From Flectobacillus sp. BAB-3569 (GTDB lineage Bacteria > Bacteroidota > Bacteroidia > Cytophagales > Spirosomataceae): a stretch of 64,000 nucleotides of DNA. Made by a program: the position numbers and the translations under genes. The stretch spans positions 32,502 to 96,501 of the forward strand of contig NZ_NJFZ01000032.1 in assembly GCF_002270355.1 (NCBI RefSeq), read 5' to 3'. The notes beneath the pieces were generated by a model. That model worked only from the letters and a program-made list of their open reading frames with translations, was not told the DNA's origin and did no database searches. Each line of letters begins with the position of its first letter. The first letter of the stretch is position 1. This document shows positions 26,842 through 34,442 of the stretch, piece by piece.

Positions 26842-27474
26842 CTACTTATTCTCAATAACTACATTAAAAACGACGTCTCTTTCATCTTTAATGAGTCTTT
26901 TTACTCCTTTTATTTCCAAGCGTGCTCCACTAAACTCTTTTAATTCGAATAGGTCGGTGTGTGTGGCGCTATACGCATCTAAGTTTTCAATTGCCTTACT
27001 TTCCGACCATGTTTTCCCTCCATTGTAGGAGTACACATATCTTAGCTGTTTGAAGTTAGTCACTGTATTTCCTTTTGGTTCGGCTCGTTTTTCTCTTGGC
27101 GCATTATCAGTATTATTTTTTGACGAAACATCATCACTCATCTTAAATGGATTCGGATTGGCATGAACCACAGGTTTCGTCAAAAAAACAACATATAAGG
27201 TACCATTGGAAGTCTCAAGTAATTTAACTGGAGTTTGCGTATCTATGTTATAATCGCTCGCGACAACACTCGTAGAGATTTTGGTTTTTTTATTCAAAAG
27301 GTATTTTTTGATTTTTATCGATACCAAATCTGATTTATCCTTCTCGACTGTGGCGACAAAAAGTCCCCCTTTTTTATCTAAAAAAGTACCAGCTGTATTC
27401 AAAGACTGGCTTTGAACTTTATTCGAAAGCGATAAAGTTAAGAATAAGCAAAAAGAGGCAAAATATGTTTTCAT
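26842..27474 (-). CDS. Secreted protein with Asp-box (BNR-like) motif
   Basis: This 210-residue protein has a signal peptide ending near VQSQ. Near residue 150 it carries YSYNGGKTWSESK, an Asp-box of the kind found on the blades of sialidases and other beta-propellers. It is far too short for a full sialidase, so it is either a small sandwich protein or a remnant. Charged, low-complexity sequence (residues 113-135) splits the two halves. It lies 68 bp after the GH29 gene on the same strand, but a terminator-like hairpin separates them. I do not recognise a specific family. Confidence 0.65.
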   Translation of the reverse strand: MKTYFASFCLFLTLSLSNKVQSQSLNTAGTFLDKKGGLFVATVEKDKSDLVSIKIKKYLLNKKTKISTSVVASDYNIDTQTPVKLLETSNGTLYVVFLTKPVVHANPNPFKMSDDVSSKNNTDNAPREKRAEPKGNTVTNFKQLRYVYSYNGGKTWSESKAIENLDAYSATHTDLFELKEFSGARLEIKGVKRLIKDERDVVFNVVIENK

Positions 27475-27494
27475 GTCAGTACAAGTTAAAAAAT

Positions 27495-27524
27495 AAGGTG
27501 TTTGAAATGGCTTTCAAACACCTT
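27495..27524 (-). terminator. Terminator of the GH29 gene
   Basis: The stem AAGGTGTTTGAAA pairs perfectly with TTTCAAACACCTT across four bases, and on the minus strand it runs into ATTTTTT. It lies 18 bp past the fucosidase stop codon, so it is a good intrinsic terminator. Confidence 0.75.
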
Positions 27525-27542
27525 GATAACGAAGTCCTTATC

Positions 27543-28895
27543 TTATTCTTGTGCGGAGGCCTTATAAACCCCAAACTCTGCTAAGTATACCTTTGCCAAA
27601 GCATCTTTGATGGTCAATTTTACCTGTGTACTTTTAACAGTTGGAAATCTCAACAAGCGCTTATGACCGACTGTTGTACTTTCTGCTAGCTTTTGCCAAG
27701 TCTTACCATCCCAGAATTCTACCCAAAAAGACTTAATTCTTTGTCCTTCAGCAATATTTTCTTGAATAGAGATTCTATCAAACTCCTTTTCACCTTCCAG
27801 TTGTAAAATCAACGACTGATTGACATCTAAAACTTTACTGCTACTTAATTTTTTATCTATCAAAAACTTATGTTTTTTACTAACCAAATTATGGGAGAAA
27901 GTCTCATTCAAAATTTCTCTAAACTTTTTAATAGCATTCACATCAGTCGTTTCTAGTAAACCATCTCGGTTAGGAGGGATGTTTAACAGCAACAAACTAT
28001 TTCTTCCGACCGATTGGTAATAAAGATTAACCAAGTTCTGCGGCGTTCTGACTTTAGTATTTTCTTTTTCATGCCAAAACCAACCCGGACGAATCGAAAC
28101 GTCTGTTTCGGCAGGTATCCAGTCTGGCCCTTTTTCATCACCTGTATTCAAATAATGCTCATCGGCTTTTCCTGGGGCTTGTCCTGCATTATTTATAGTC
28201 GACCAGCAAGTTTCGCCAGCATTACCTTTTTCATTGCCAACCCAACGAACATCTGGGCCAGCATCCGAAAACATCACAGCCTTTGGCTGAAGCTCACGCA
28301 CCATTTTCCAATAACCTTGGAAATCATATTCCATATTTTTGGCGTTTTCGCCTTTAGCACCATCAAACCAAACTTCTGCTATTTCACCATAGTTCGTCAA
28401 GAGTTCTCTCAACTGGTTTTTGTAATACGTATTGTAGGCGTCAGTGCCATAGGTTTTTTCATGTCTGTCCCAAGGAGAAAGATACACGCCAAATTTGATA
28501 CCAACAGCTTTACAAGCTTCCGAAAGCTCTTTTACGATATCACCCTTCCCGTTTTTATAAGGACTGTTTTTGACAGAATGCTCGGTATATTTTGAAGGCC
28601 AAAGACAAAAGCCATCGTGATGCTTGGCGGTAATGATAGCAATTTTGAAACCTCCAGCTTTCAATGCTTTTGCCCATTGCATCGCATCTAACTTAGTAGG
28701 GTTGAAAATCGAAGGAGATTCATCGCCTTCTCCCCATTCTTTATCAGTATAGGTATTCACAGTAAAGTGCAAAAAGGCAGTAGTCTCTAATTGTTGCCAA
28801 GCCAATTGTCTAGCGGAAGGTTTGGGCAGTGTACCCGACACTTGCCCTTGAGCGGTACAAGCAGCTAAAAGTAATGGTAATATGTATTTCTTCAT
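27543..28895 (-). CDS. Alpha-L-fucosidase, GH29, with C-terminal carbohydrate-binding-like domain
   Basis: The enzyme has 450 residues from the ATG at 28895, chosen because it begins the signal peptide (MKKYILPLLLAACTAQGQ); in-frame codons further upstream are probably untranslated. GH29 motifs include FLHFTVNTYTDKEWG near 41, ITAKHHDGFCLWPSKYT near 88-104 and AEVWFDGAKG with D178 as predicted nucleophile. The last 90 residues (FDRISIQENIAEGQRIKSFW, then KTWQKLAES) look like an F5/8-type discoidin module. The WGEGDESPS loop and extra module resemble the linkage-selective GH29-B group, so it likely complements the GH29 at 4013. The cysteine in AACTAQ may be a lipobox, so surface anchoring is possible. 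Confidence 0.9.
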   Translation of the reverse strand: MKKYILPLLLAACTAQGQVSGTLPKPSARQLAWQQLETTAFLHFTVNTYTDKEWGEGDESPSIFNPTKLDAMQWAKALKAGGFKIAIITAKHHDGFCLWPSKYTEHSVKNSPYKNGKGDIVKELSEACKAVGIKFGVYLSPWDRHEKTYGTDAYNTYYKNQLRELLTNYGEIAEVWFDGAKGENAKNMEYDFQGYWKMVRELQPKAVMFSDAGPDVRWVGNEKGNAGETCWSTINNAGQAPGKADEHYLNTGDEKGPDWIPAETDVSIRPGWFWHEKENTKVRTPQNLVNLYYQSVGRNSLLLLNIPPNRDGLLETTDVNAIKKFREILNETFSHNLVSKKHKFLIDKKLSSSKVLDVNQSLILQLEGEKEFDRISIQENIAEGQRIKSFWVEFWDGKTWQKLAESTTVGHKRLLRFPTVKSTQVKLTIKDALAKVYLAEFGVYKASAQE

Positions 28896-29049
28896 GGTTG
28901 AAAATTGAGGTAGGATAAAAGTATTTTTCTCGAAAGTCCTAATTCTTGTTAAAATACTCATGAATATTGGATAAAACACAAGAAGCTTGTCCTGATGGTG
29001 ATTCATATCATTGTAAAAGGTACTAAAAAAGCATTAATTCGTAAACAAA

Positions 29050-29080
29050 TTGATAAAACGCGAAGTTCGCTATATATTTG
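29050..29080 (+). promoter_or_regulatory. Bacteroidota-type promoter of the desaturase gene
   Basis: A TTG at 29050-29052 is followed after 20 bp by TATATTTG at 29073-29080, matching the primary sigma consensus of Bacteroidota (TTG, 19-21 bp, TAnnTTTG). Transcription would begin about 70 bases before the start codon. Confidence 0.65.
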
Positions 29081-29155
29081 AAAGATTTTCGTCAGAAAAT
29101 CCCCGAATCTTGAAATAGTCACATTAACAATAACAACTAAACAATTACCAAACTA

Positions 29156-30160
29156 ATGGCATATCAACAAGATTTTACCTATGTTACGGGCACAGAACCA
29201 CACCGTACTCGTACACGTGAAATTGTAAAAGCTCACCCAGAAGTAAAAAAACTTATTACCAAAAACCCCATGACTTTCGTTTGGATTCTAGGCTGTGTAT
29301 CAATGCAAATTGGTATGGCTTACCTAGTAAAAGATCAAGCATGGTGGGTTATTTTGGCAGCTGCTTGGCTAATCGGTGCGTTTCCAACGCATACACTTTT
29401 TGTATGTATTCATGAGGCTGCACACAACTTGATTTTCAAAAAACCATCTTGGAATGTTTATGCAGGTATCGTTGCAAACTTTCCATCTTTGGCACCAACA
29501 GCTATTTCATTCAAAAATTATCACCTAAAACACCATGCATTTCAAGGTGTTCACGAGTTAGATGCAGACTTACCAGATCACTGGGAAGCAAAATTGATTA
29601 ACAACTATTTCATAGGTAAAGCATTGTGGTTGTTATTATTTCCAATTTTCCAAGCTATTCGTACATTGCGTTGTTTGGAATTGGCGGTATTTGACCGTTG
29701 GGTAATCATGAATATCGTTTGCCAATTGGCATTTGATGCGATTATTGTGTATACAATGGGTTGGCCTGCATTAGGTTACATGGGTGCAAGTTTTATGTTC
29801 TCAGTAGGTTTACACCCACTAGGTGCTCGTTGGATTCAAGAACACTATTTAGTATTGGACAAAAACCAAGAAACATACAGCTACTACGGTGCATTGAATG
29901 GAATCAACATGAACGTAGGTTATCACAACGAACACCACGATATGCCATCAGTACCTTGGAACAACCTTCCAAAATTGAAAGCTACTGCTCCAGAGTTTTA
30001 TGATAATTTGAAATATCATACTTCATTTACAAAGCTATTCTTTACTTTCTTGTTTAGTCAAGAAGTAGGTCTTTATTCACGTATTGTTCGTAAAGAAAGA
30101 GGTAAAGTTACTTTGGATGACAACTCAACACCAGATATTCAGTTGTTGCAAGGAAAGTAA
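29156..30160 (+). CDS. Sphingolipid delta-4 desaturase-like membrane enzyme
   Basis: This 334-residue membrane di-iron desaturase closely resembles eukaryotic dihydroceramide delta-4 desaturase (DEGS1). Shared features are an N-terminal segment of the type TEPHRTRTREIVKAHPEVK, the histidine boxes HEAAH (86-90), HLKHH (123-127) and HNEHH (257-261), and QEHYLVLDKNQETYSYYGAL before the third box. Four to six hydrophobic helices surround the boxes. It should introduce a 4,5-trans double bond into sphinganine-type ceramide in the inner membrane, with oxygen and an electron donor. The electron donor is not encoded nearby. It has its own promoter and terminator, so it is a single-gene unit. Substrate is inferred from similarity; a general acyl-lipid desaturase is the main alternative. 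Confidence 0.88.
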   Translation: MAYQQDFTYVTGTEPHRTRTREIVKAHPEVKKLITKNPMTFVWILGCVSMQIGMAYLVKDQAWWVILAAAWLIGAFPTHTLFVCIHEAAHNLIFKKPSWNVYAGIVANFPSLAPTAISFKNYHLKHHAFQGVHELDADLPDHWEAKLINNYFIGKALWLLLFPIFQAIRTLRCLELAVFDRWVIMNIVCQLAFDAIIVYTMGWPALGYMGASFMFSVGLHPLGARWIQEHYLVLDKNQETYSYYGALNGINMNVGYHNEHHDMPSVPWNNLPKLKATAPEFYDNLKYHTSFTKLFFTFLFSQEVGLYSRIVRKERGKVTLDDNSTPDIQLLQGK

Positions 30161-30180
30161 TAAATTGTATTATGTATCGA

Positions 30181-30217
30181 AAACCCTCGTTTAATCAAGT
30201 TAGACGAGGGTTTTTTG
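30181..30217 (+). terminator. Terminator of the desaturase gene
   Basis: CCCTCGTTTAA pairs with TTAGACGAGGG across five bases (one G-U pair) and is followed by six T residues. It is a classic intrinsic terminator 20 bp after the stop codon. Confidence 0.85.
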
Positions 30218-30318
30218 TTTGTTTGGGATGATATTTTAAACGAACAATTAAAATATTTTTCGCTAGTGCTGGATTCCTATCCAGCACTCTCTTTTTCTAA
30301 GGATTCTATCCTAAATCT

Positions 30319-31461
30319 TTACCTCATTTTTTCAATCACTTCCACTACATGATTGATCGCAAAATCAATTTCCTCTTCAGTGGTATATTTCCCTAAACTA
30401 AATCGAATAGAACTATACGCCAAGTCGTCGTTTATGCCCATAGCCTTGAGCACATGTGAGGGTAGGACAGAGGCTGAAGTACAGGCAGAACCAGAGGAAA
30501 CGGCGATATTTTTGAGGTTTCCTAATAGCATTTCGCCATCTACTCCACCAAAAGCAATATTCGTAACATGCGCCAATCTTGGTGCATTTCCTCCATTTAC
30601 AGAAGTATTTTCAAGTTTTGATAGGATGGATTGCTCTAATTTATATCTTAAAAAAGAAAGCTTTTCTTGATTGTTTTTCATCTCTAATCTAGCCAAATCG
30701 CAGGCTTTTCCTAGGCTAACTATGCCAGGTACATTAAGCGTTCCTGAGCGCATACCTCGTTCGTGTTTACCGCCATCCATTTGGGCGATGACCTGAAGTT
30801 TGGGATTATTTCGGTTGACATACAAGGCGCCAATTCCTTTGGCTCCATAGAGTTTGTGAGCCGATAAACTCAAAAGGTCGATAGGTGTATTTCGTAGATT
30901 GATGGGGAGTTTGCCAACAGCCTGAGTAGCGTCGGTATGAAAAAATATATTTCTTTCTCTGCAGATTTTTGCTATCTCCTCAATCGGAAAAATAACGCCT
31001 GTTTCGTTGTTGGCATACATCGCCGAAACCAATAAAGTATCGGCTTCGATTGCGTCAGTAATTTGTTCAGTCGTGATTAGACCGTCTGAATCAGGTAATA
31101 ATACGGTGATCCTTGCTCCAAATTGCTCCAAATGCGTACACACATCGAGGATGGCTTTATGTTCGGTGGCAATAGTGATAATATGATTTTTCTCTTTGCC
31201 CAATGCTTCAAATACACCTTTAATCGCTAGATTATTTGACTCTGTTGCGCCGCTGGTAAAGACAATATCTTTTTCGCTTGCACCAAGTAGTTTAGCAACT
31301 TGCATACGTGCTATCGAAACGGCTTCTTCAGCTTGCCAGCCATACAAATGACTTCTTGAAGCAGCATTACCGAAGTTCTGAGTAAACCATGGTAACATTT
31401 CTGCTAAAACCCTCTCGTCGACAGGCGTTGTGGCGTTGTAATCCAAATAAACAGGTAATTT
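30319..31461 (-). CDS. Cysteine desulfurase (IscS/NifS family)
   Basis: This PLP enzyme transfers sulfur from cysteine to a persulfide for Fe-S cluster or tRNA thiolation. With the GTG start at 31461 it has 380 residues and begins MKLPVYLDYNATTPVD, the family's usual N-terminus; an in-frame TTG eleven codons upstream would add an atypical extension. Diagnostic features are SGATESNN near 71-78, HTDATQ near 176-181, the PLP lysine K204 in LSAHKLYGAKG and the active-site loop SSGSACTSAS with C328. The C-terminal loop resembles group I (IscS/NifS) rather than SufS. No iscU or other Fe-S genes are adjacent. Confidence 0.93.
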   Translation of the reverse strand, partial: KLPVYLDYNATTPVDERVLAEMLPWFTQNFGNAASRSHLYGWQAEEAVSIARMQVAKLLGASEKDIVFTSGATESNNLAIKGVFEALGKEKNHIITIATEHKAILDVCTHLEQFGARITVLLPDSDGLITTEQITDAIEADTLLVSAMYANNETGVIFPIEEIAKICRERNIFFHTDATQAVGKLPINLRNTPIDLLSLSAHKLYGAKGIGALYVNRNNPKLQVIAQMDGGKHERGMRSGTLNVPGIVSLGKACDLARLEMKNNQEKLSFLRYKLEQSILSKLENTSVNGGNAPRLAHVTNIAFGGVDGEMLLGNLKNIAVSSGSACTSASVLPSHVLKAMGINDDLAYSSIRFSLGKYTTEEEIDFAINHVVEVIEKMR

Positions 31462-31580
31462 CACGATATAAAGAATTTGATAAATCTGCTTCAAAGATAA
31501 ACATCCATCGGACTGAAACTAAAAAAGGTGTAAGAAAATCTTACACCTTCAAATATATAAATGGGTTCGGTATGATTTAA

Positions 31581-32087
31581 TTACTTGAATAAGCCACCCA
31601 ACATGCCACCGATACCTCCAGCGTTACCGCCTAGTAATTTACCTGCAATGTTAGATACATCATTCATGTCAAATTTACCATCGCTAAATGCGTTTGTAAA
31701 GTCTGACATGTTTAATGAGTTGTCATTTGGGTCATTAGTTTTCGAAATCACAGAACTAATTACACCCGGCAATACTTGACTCACGATTCCTGCTGCTGCA
31801 CTATTTTCAAGTCCAAATTTTTGCATCAAACCTGTTACTGCTTGCTGAGTAATGTTTGCTACAATTGGGTTGGACATAAGATTTCCACCACTTGTATTTG
31901 CTTGTCCACCCAAAAGACCCATAACGCTAGCTAAACCACCGCCTTGTGCCTGCTGTTGCAGCCCGCCAGTAATGGCGCCAAGGATAGTTTGCATTGCATC
32001 ATTGTTTTTTTCGTTAGGAATAGCGGGGTTATTAACGATTGCGTCTTGAGAATGGTCTTGGATTAGACCCATGAGTTGCTCTAACAT
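31581..32087 (-). CDS. DUF937/YidB-like protein
   Basis: This 168-residue glycine-, alanine- and glutamine-rich protein has no signal peptide. It shows the helical AMQTILGAITGGLQQQAQGG and a C-terminal FDMNDVSNIAGKLLGGNAGG with terminal GMLGGLFK, matching the style of DUF937/YidB-like proteins. The function of this family is unknown. It is divergent from the NuiA-like gene. The promoter of that gene (32076-32108) overlaps the start of this one, so the two may be co-regulated. Confidence 0.65.
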   Translation of the reverse strand: MLEQLMGLIQDHSQDAIVNNPAIPNEKNNDAMQTILGAITGGLQQQAQGGGLASVMGLLGGQANTSGGNLMSNPIVANITQQAVTGLMQKFGLENSAAAGIVSQVLPGVISSVISKTNDPNDNSLNMSDFTNAFSDGKFDMNDVSNIAGKLLGGNAGGIGGMLGGLFK

Positions 32088-32108
32088 CTTTATGGGGGTT
32101 TAAATTTG
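32076..32108 (+). promoter_or_regulatory. Putative promoter of the NuiA-like gene
   Basis: TTG at 32076-32078 is followed after 22 bp by TAAATTTG at 32101-32108. This is a Bacteroidota-type promoter with slightly long spacing, and it would give a leader of about 70 bases. Confidence 0.45.
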
Positions 32109-32187
32109 GTTTGTGTTGAGTACAATAATAGAAAGACTTTTTATAAATTCAACTAAATTATGATTAAAATCTATAAAAATCAGTGTT

Positions 32188-32625
32188 ATGACAGAAACAG
32201 CTATCAATTTGTCACAAGAAGATCCAAATTTATCTTTAGGAGAACAGATAACAGCCTTAGTAGCTGACCTTTATTACCCCAGTGAATCTGATGAAAAGAT
32301 TGAATTCTTAGATGCTCCATTTGCTATAGAGGGTACTCCAGATGTGGCATCTCTTAAAATGTTTCTAGGAATTCCGCCCGAAGTAACTACTTCAGAATGG
32401 GATGTAGAAACATTTTTTAAACCTTTATTGAAAAAAGAAGATTGGGTTGGCGTAGAAGAATTAGGGTGGCTAAAATCTGCGGAGGATTTACATGCTCTAT
32501 TAACAGCCAACTTGACAGATATAAAAATTTACAGAATAGGAAGTATAGAAATTGACGTGTATTTGTTGGGAAAGCCTACAGAAGGAAATTGTGTGGGAGT
32601 AAAAACAAAGGTGATTGAAACGTAG
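32188..32625 (+). CDS. Nuclease A inhibitor (NuiA) family protein
   Basis: This 145-residue acidic cytoplasmic protein ends with YRIGSIEIDVYLLGKPTEGN and VGVKTKVIET. I recognise this as the C-terminus of NuiA, the cyanobacterial inhibitor of the non-specific nuclease NucA (YRLGEVELDVYVIG type). The N-terminal half (ALVADLYYPSESDEKIE) also fits the family's YPSESE-like stretch. In Anabaena, NuiA forms a one-to-one complex with NucA and protects the producer. No NucA-like nuclease is encoded in this window, so the target here is unknown. It has its own promoter and a shared bidirectional terminator with rplT. Confidence 0.85.
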   Translation: MTETAINLSQEDPNLSLGEQITALVADLYYPSESDEKIEFLDAPFAIEGTPDVASLKMFLGIPPEVTTSEWDVETFFKPLLKKEDWVGVEELGWLKSAEDLHALLTANLTDIKIYRIGSIEIDVYLLGKPTEGNCVGVKTKVIET

Positions 32626-32632
32626 GAAAACA

Positions 32633-32666
32633 AAAAAGCCGAACTTCCTTAGAGGTTCGGCTTTTA
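32633..32666. terminator. Bidirectional terminator between NuiA-like gene and rplT
   Basis: AAAAGCCGAAC pairs with GTTCGGCTTTT across a 10-base loop, with A- and T-runs on the two sides. It serves both convergent transcripts. Confidence 0.85.
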
Positions 32667-32671
32667 ATGTG

Positions 32672-33016
32672 CTATTTTACTTTAGCTACTACAGCTTTGA
32701 ACGCCTCTGGGTGGTTCATTGCTAAGTCAGCCAATACTTTTCTATTTAATTCGATACCAGATTTGCTTACTTTACCCATGAATGCTGAGTAAGAAAGACC
32801 TTCTTGACGTGCAGCAGCATTGATACGTTGAATCCACAATGAGCGGAAATCTCTTTTCTTAACCTTACGGTCACGGTAAGCATATTGAAGACCTTTCTCG
32901 ATCTTGTTTTTTGCTACTGTCCAAACGTTTTTACCTCTTCCGTAGAAACCTTTGGCTAATTTAAGCACTTTTTTACGTCTTGCTCTTGACGCTACGTGAT
33001 TGACGCTACGTGGCAT
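32672..33016 (-). CDS. rplT: 50S ribosomal protein L20
   Basis: This 114-residue basic protein binds 23S rRNA early in assembly of the large subunit. It begins [20 protein letters not shown] and contains [15 protein letters not shown] and [20 protein letters not shown], all characteristic of L20. Length matches the family. It is the last gene of the thrS-infC-rpmI-rplT cluster, 103 bp after rpmI. In several bacteria L20 represses its own operon; a hairpin ahead of rpmI (33444-33480) is the obvious place to look for such control here. Confidence 0.98.
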   Translation of the reverse strand: MPRSVNHVASRARRKKVLKLAKGFYGRGKNVWTVAKNKIEKGLQYAYRDRKVKKRDFRSLWIQRINAAARQEGLSYSAFMGKVSKSGIELNRKVLADLAMNHPEAFKAVVAKVK

Positions 33017-33119
33017 AATCTTGCTTGTTTTTTGAAATTTGGCGTTTCGTTGAAGAAATCTTTAAGGCCAATTTTCTGGTTGAACAATAACTAAATGGAA
33101 ATTAGATTTCCGAAAAAAA

Positions 33120-33314
33120 TTACAATACTAACATGGCTGTAACTCTGTTCATATCTGAAGCAGATACTAATGTATCATGAACCAAGTTACGCTTACGTTT
33201 AGTAGATTTTTTTGTTAAAATGTGGCTATGGAAAGCGTGCTTACGCTTAATTTTGCCTGATCCAGTCACTTTGAAGCGTTTTTTCGCTCCTGACTTAGTT
33301 TTAATTTTTGGCAT
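33120..33314 (-). CDS. rpmI: 50S ribosomal protein L35
   Basis: This 64-residue basic large-subunit protein begins [20 protein letters not shown] and contains [20 protein letters not shown], which is diagnostic for L35. The gene lies 256 bp after infC, an unusually wide gap for this operon. The gap holds an intrinsic-terminator-like hairpin and a TATCTTTG box, so rpmI-rplT is probably partly or wholly transcribed from its own promoter. Confidence 0.98.
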   Translation of the reverse strand: MPKIKTKSGAKKRFKVTGSGKIKRKHAFHSHILTKKSTKRKRNLVHDTLVSASDMNRVTAMLVL

Positions 33315-33385
33315 TTCTGTTAAACGTTTAAATTGTGAAAAGTAATTGCCTCAACATTTCTGTCTCAGCTTGGTAAAATAGTCCG

Positions 33386-33393
33386 CAAAGATA
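33386..33393 (-). promoter_or_regulatory. Putative -7 box for rpmI-rplT
   Basis: TATCTTTG on the minus strand is a perfect TAnnTTTG box. It lies just after the terminator-like hairpin and about 72 bp before the rpmI start. No TTG is seen at the usual upstream distance, so the call is tentative. Confidence 0.4.
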
Positions 33394-33443
33394 CAAAAAA
33401 GTTTGTAATTATTTGCGTTAATAATTAATTTTTAAGAAATAAA

Positions 33444-33480
33444 AAAGCCATTAATGCTGAGAACAGTCATTAATGGCTTT
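33444..33480 (-). terminator. Intrinsic terminator or attenuator between infC and rpmI
   Basis: AAAGCCATTAATG pairs with CATTAATGGCTTT across an 11-base loop and on the minus strand continues into a T-run (TTTTTTATTTC). It lies 90 bp after infC inside the operon, so it either separates infC from rpmI-rplT or attenuates them. Confidence 0.75.
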
Positions 33481-33570
33481 TGATTATCAGGATTTTACCT
33501 GAAATATACGTATAAACCTCTAGGAGTCTAATAGATTGTCATATTCAGACGGGAAGTCTGGAACAGAGCA

Positions 33571-34131
33571 CTATTTCTTCACAACTTTTGGAGAGAAGAT
33601 AATAGACATTCTTTTTCCTTCCAATCTTGGCATTTCATCTGGTTTCCCAACCTCTTCCAAACCTTTTGCAAAGTTAAGCAAAAGCATTTCTCCTCTTTCT
33701 TTAAATACGATAGCACGACCAACGAAGTGTACATAAGCTTTTACTTTTGCACCTTCTTTCAAGAAGCTGATAGCGTGTTTCAATTTAAAATTAAAGTCGT
33801 GTTCATCCGTGTTAGGACCGAAACGAATTTCCTTTACAACTGTTTTAGCTGCATTGGCTTTAATTTCTTTTTGTTTTTTCTTCTGTTCGTATTTAAACTT
33901 TGCGTAATCAATAACACGACATACTGGTGGAACTGCTTTTGGCGAAATCTCTACCAAGTCTAACCCTTGTTGACTCGCAATTTCTAACGCTTGTTTGAAC
34001 TCAACAATGCCTTGTTCAACGTTTTCACCTACAAGACGAACCTGTTGAACGCCACGGATAGCATTATTAATTCTGTAAGGTTCCTCTTCTCTTTTTGTCC
34101 CTTTGTAATTATTATTCGGGCGTAACGCCAT
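33571..34131 (-). CDS. infC: Translation initiation factor IF-3
   Basis: This 186-residue factor binds the 30S subunit, prevents premature 50S joining and proofreads the start codon. The N-domain (residues about 20-85) has [20 protein letters not shown] and [20 protein letters not shown]; the C-domain has [20 protein letters not shown]. The start is a normal ATG, unlike the AUU used for autoregulation in enterobacteria, so that mechanism is not expected. It follows thrS by 311 bp and shares the minus-strand operon with rpmI and rplT. Confidence 0.98.
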   Translation of the reverse strand: MALRPNNNYKGTKREEEPYRINNAIRGVQQVRLVGENVEQGIVEFKQALEIASQQGLDLVEISPKAVPPVCRVIDYAKFKYEQKKKQKEIKANAAKTVVKEIRFGPNTDEHDFNFKLKHAISFLKEGAKVKAYVHFVGRAIVFKERGEMLLLNFAKGLEEVGKPDEMPRLEGKRMSIIFSPKVVKK

Positions 34132-34374
34132 ATTGTAAAAGTTATTAGTTTTAAATTATATAAAATCAGATTGAGCTAGAAGTTCAAAAACTGTTTAAAT
34201 TAATAACTATAATACTCCTAAAAATGTTCCAGCACAAAGTCTATTTACAGATTTTCGTGATTATTAGATAGTTATCAATTTATCTTTCCGAAATCTAAAT
34301 CAAAAAAAATGAAATGCAAATTTCCGCGTCTGTGAAGCCACAAATTTATTTTTCGTTGCTATTCTATCCTTAAT

Positions 34375-34430
34375 CTGTAGCATTTGATGAATGATAGGAG
34401 TTTTAACTTATCATTCACCAAATGCCACAG
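34375..34430 (-). promoter_or_regulatory. Long RNA hairpin in the thrS-infC spacer
   Basis: On the minus strand, CTGTGGCATTTGGTGAATGA starts an arm that pairs over 22 positions with the arm ending CATTCATCAAATGCTACAG. The pairing uses only two G-U wobbles, across a 12-base loop. It begins 12 bp after the thrS stop codon. No T-tract follows, so it does not look like an ordinary terminator. It may be an RNase processing site, an mRNA-stabilising structure or an attenuator for infC. Confidence 0.65.
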
Positions 34431-34442
34431 ATATTGGGTTGC

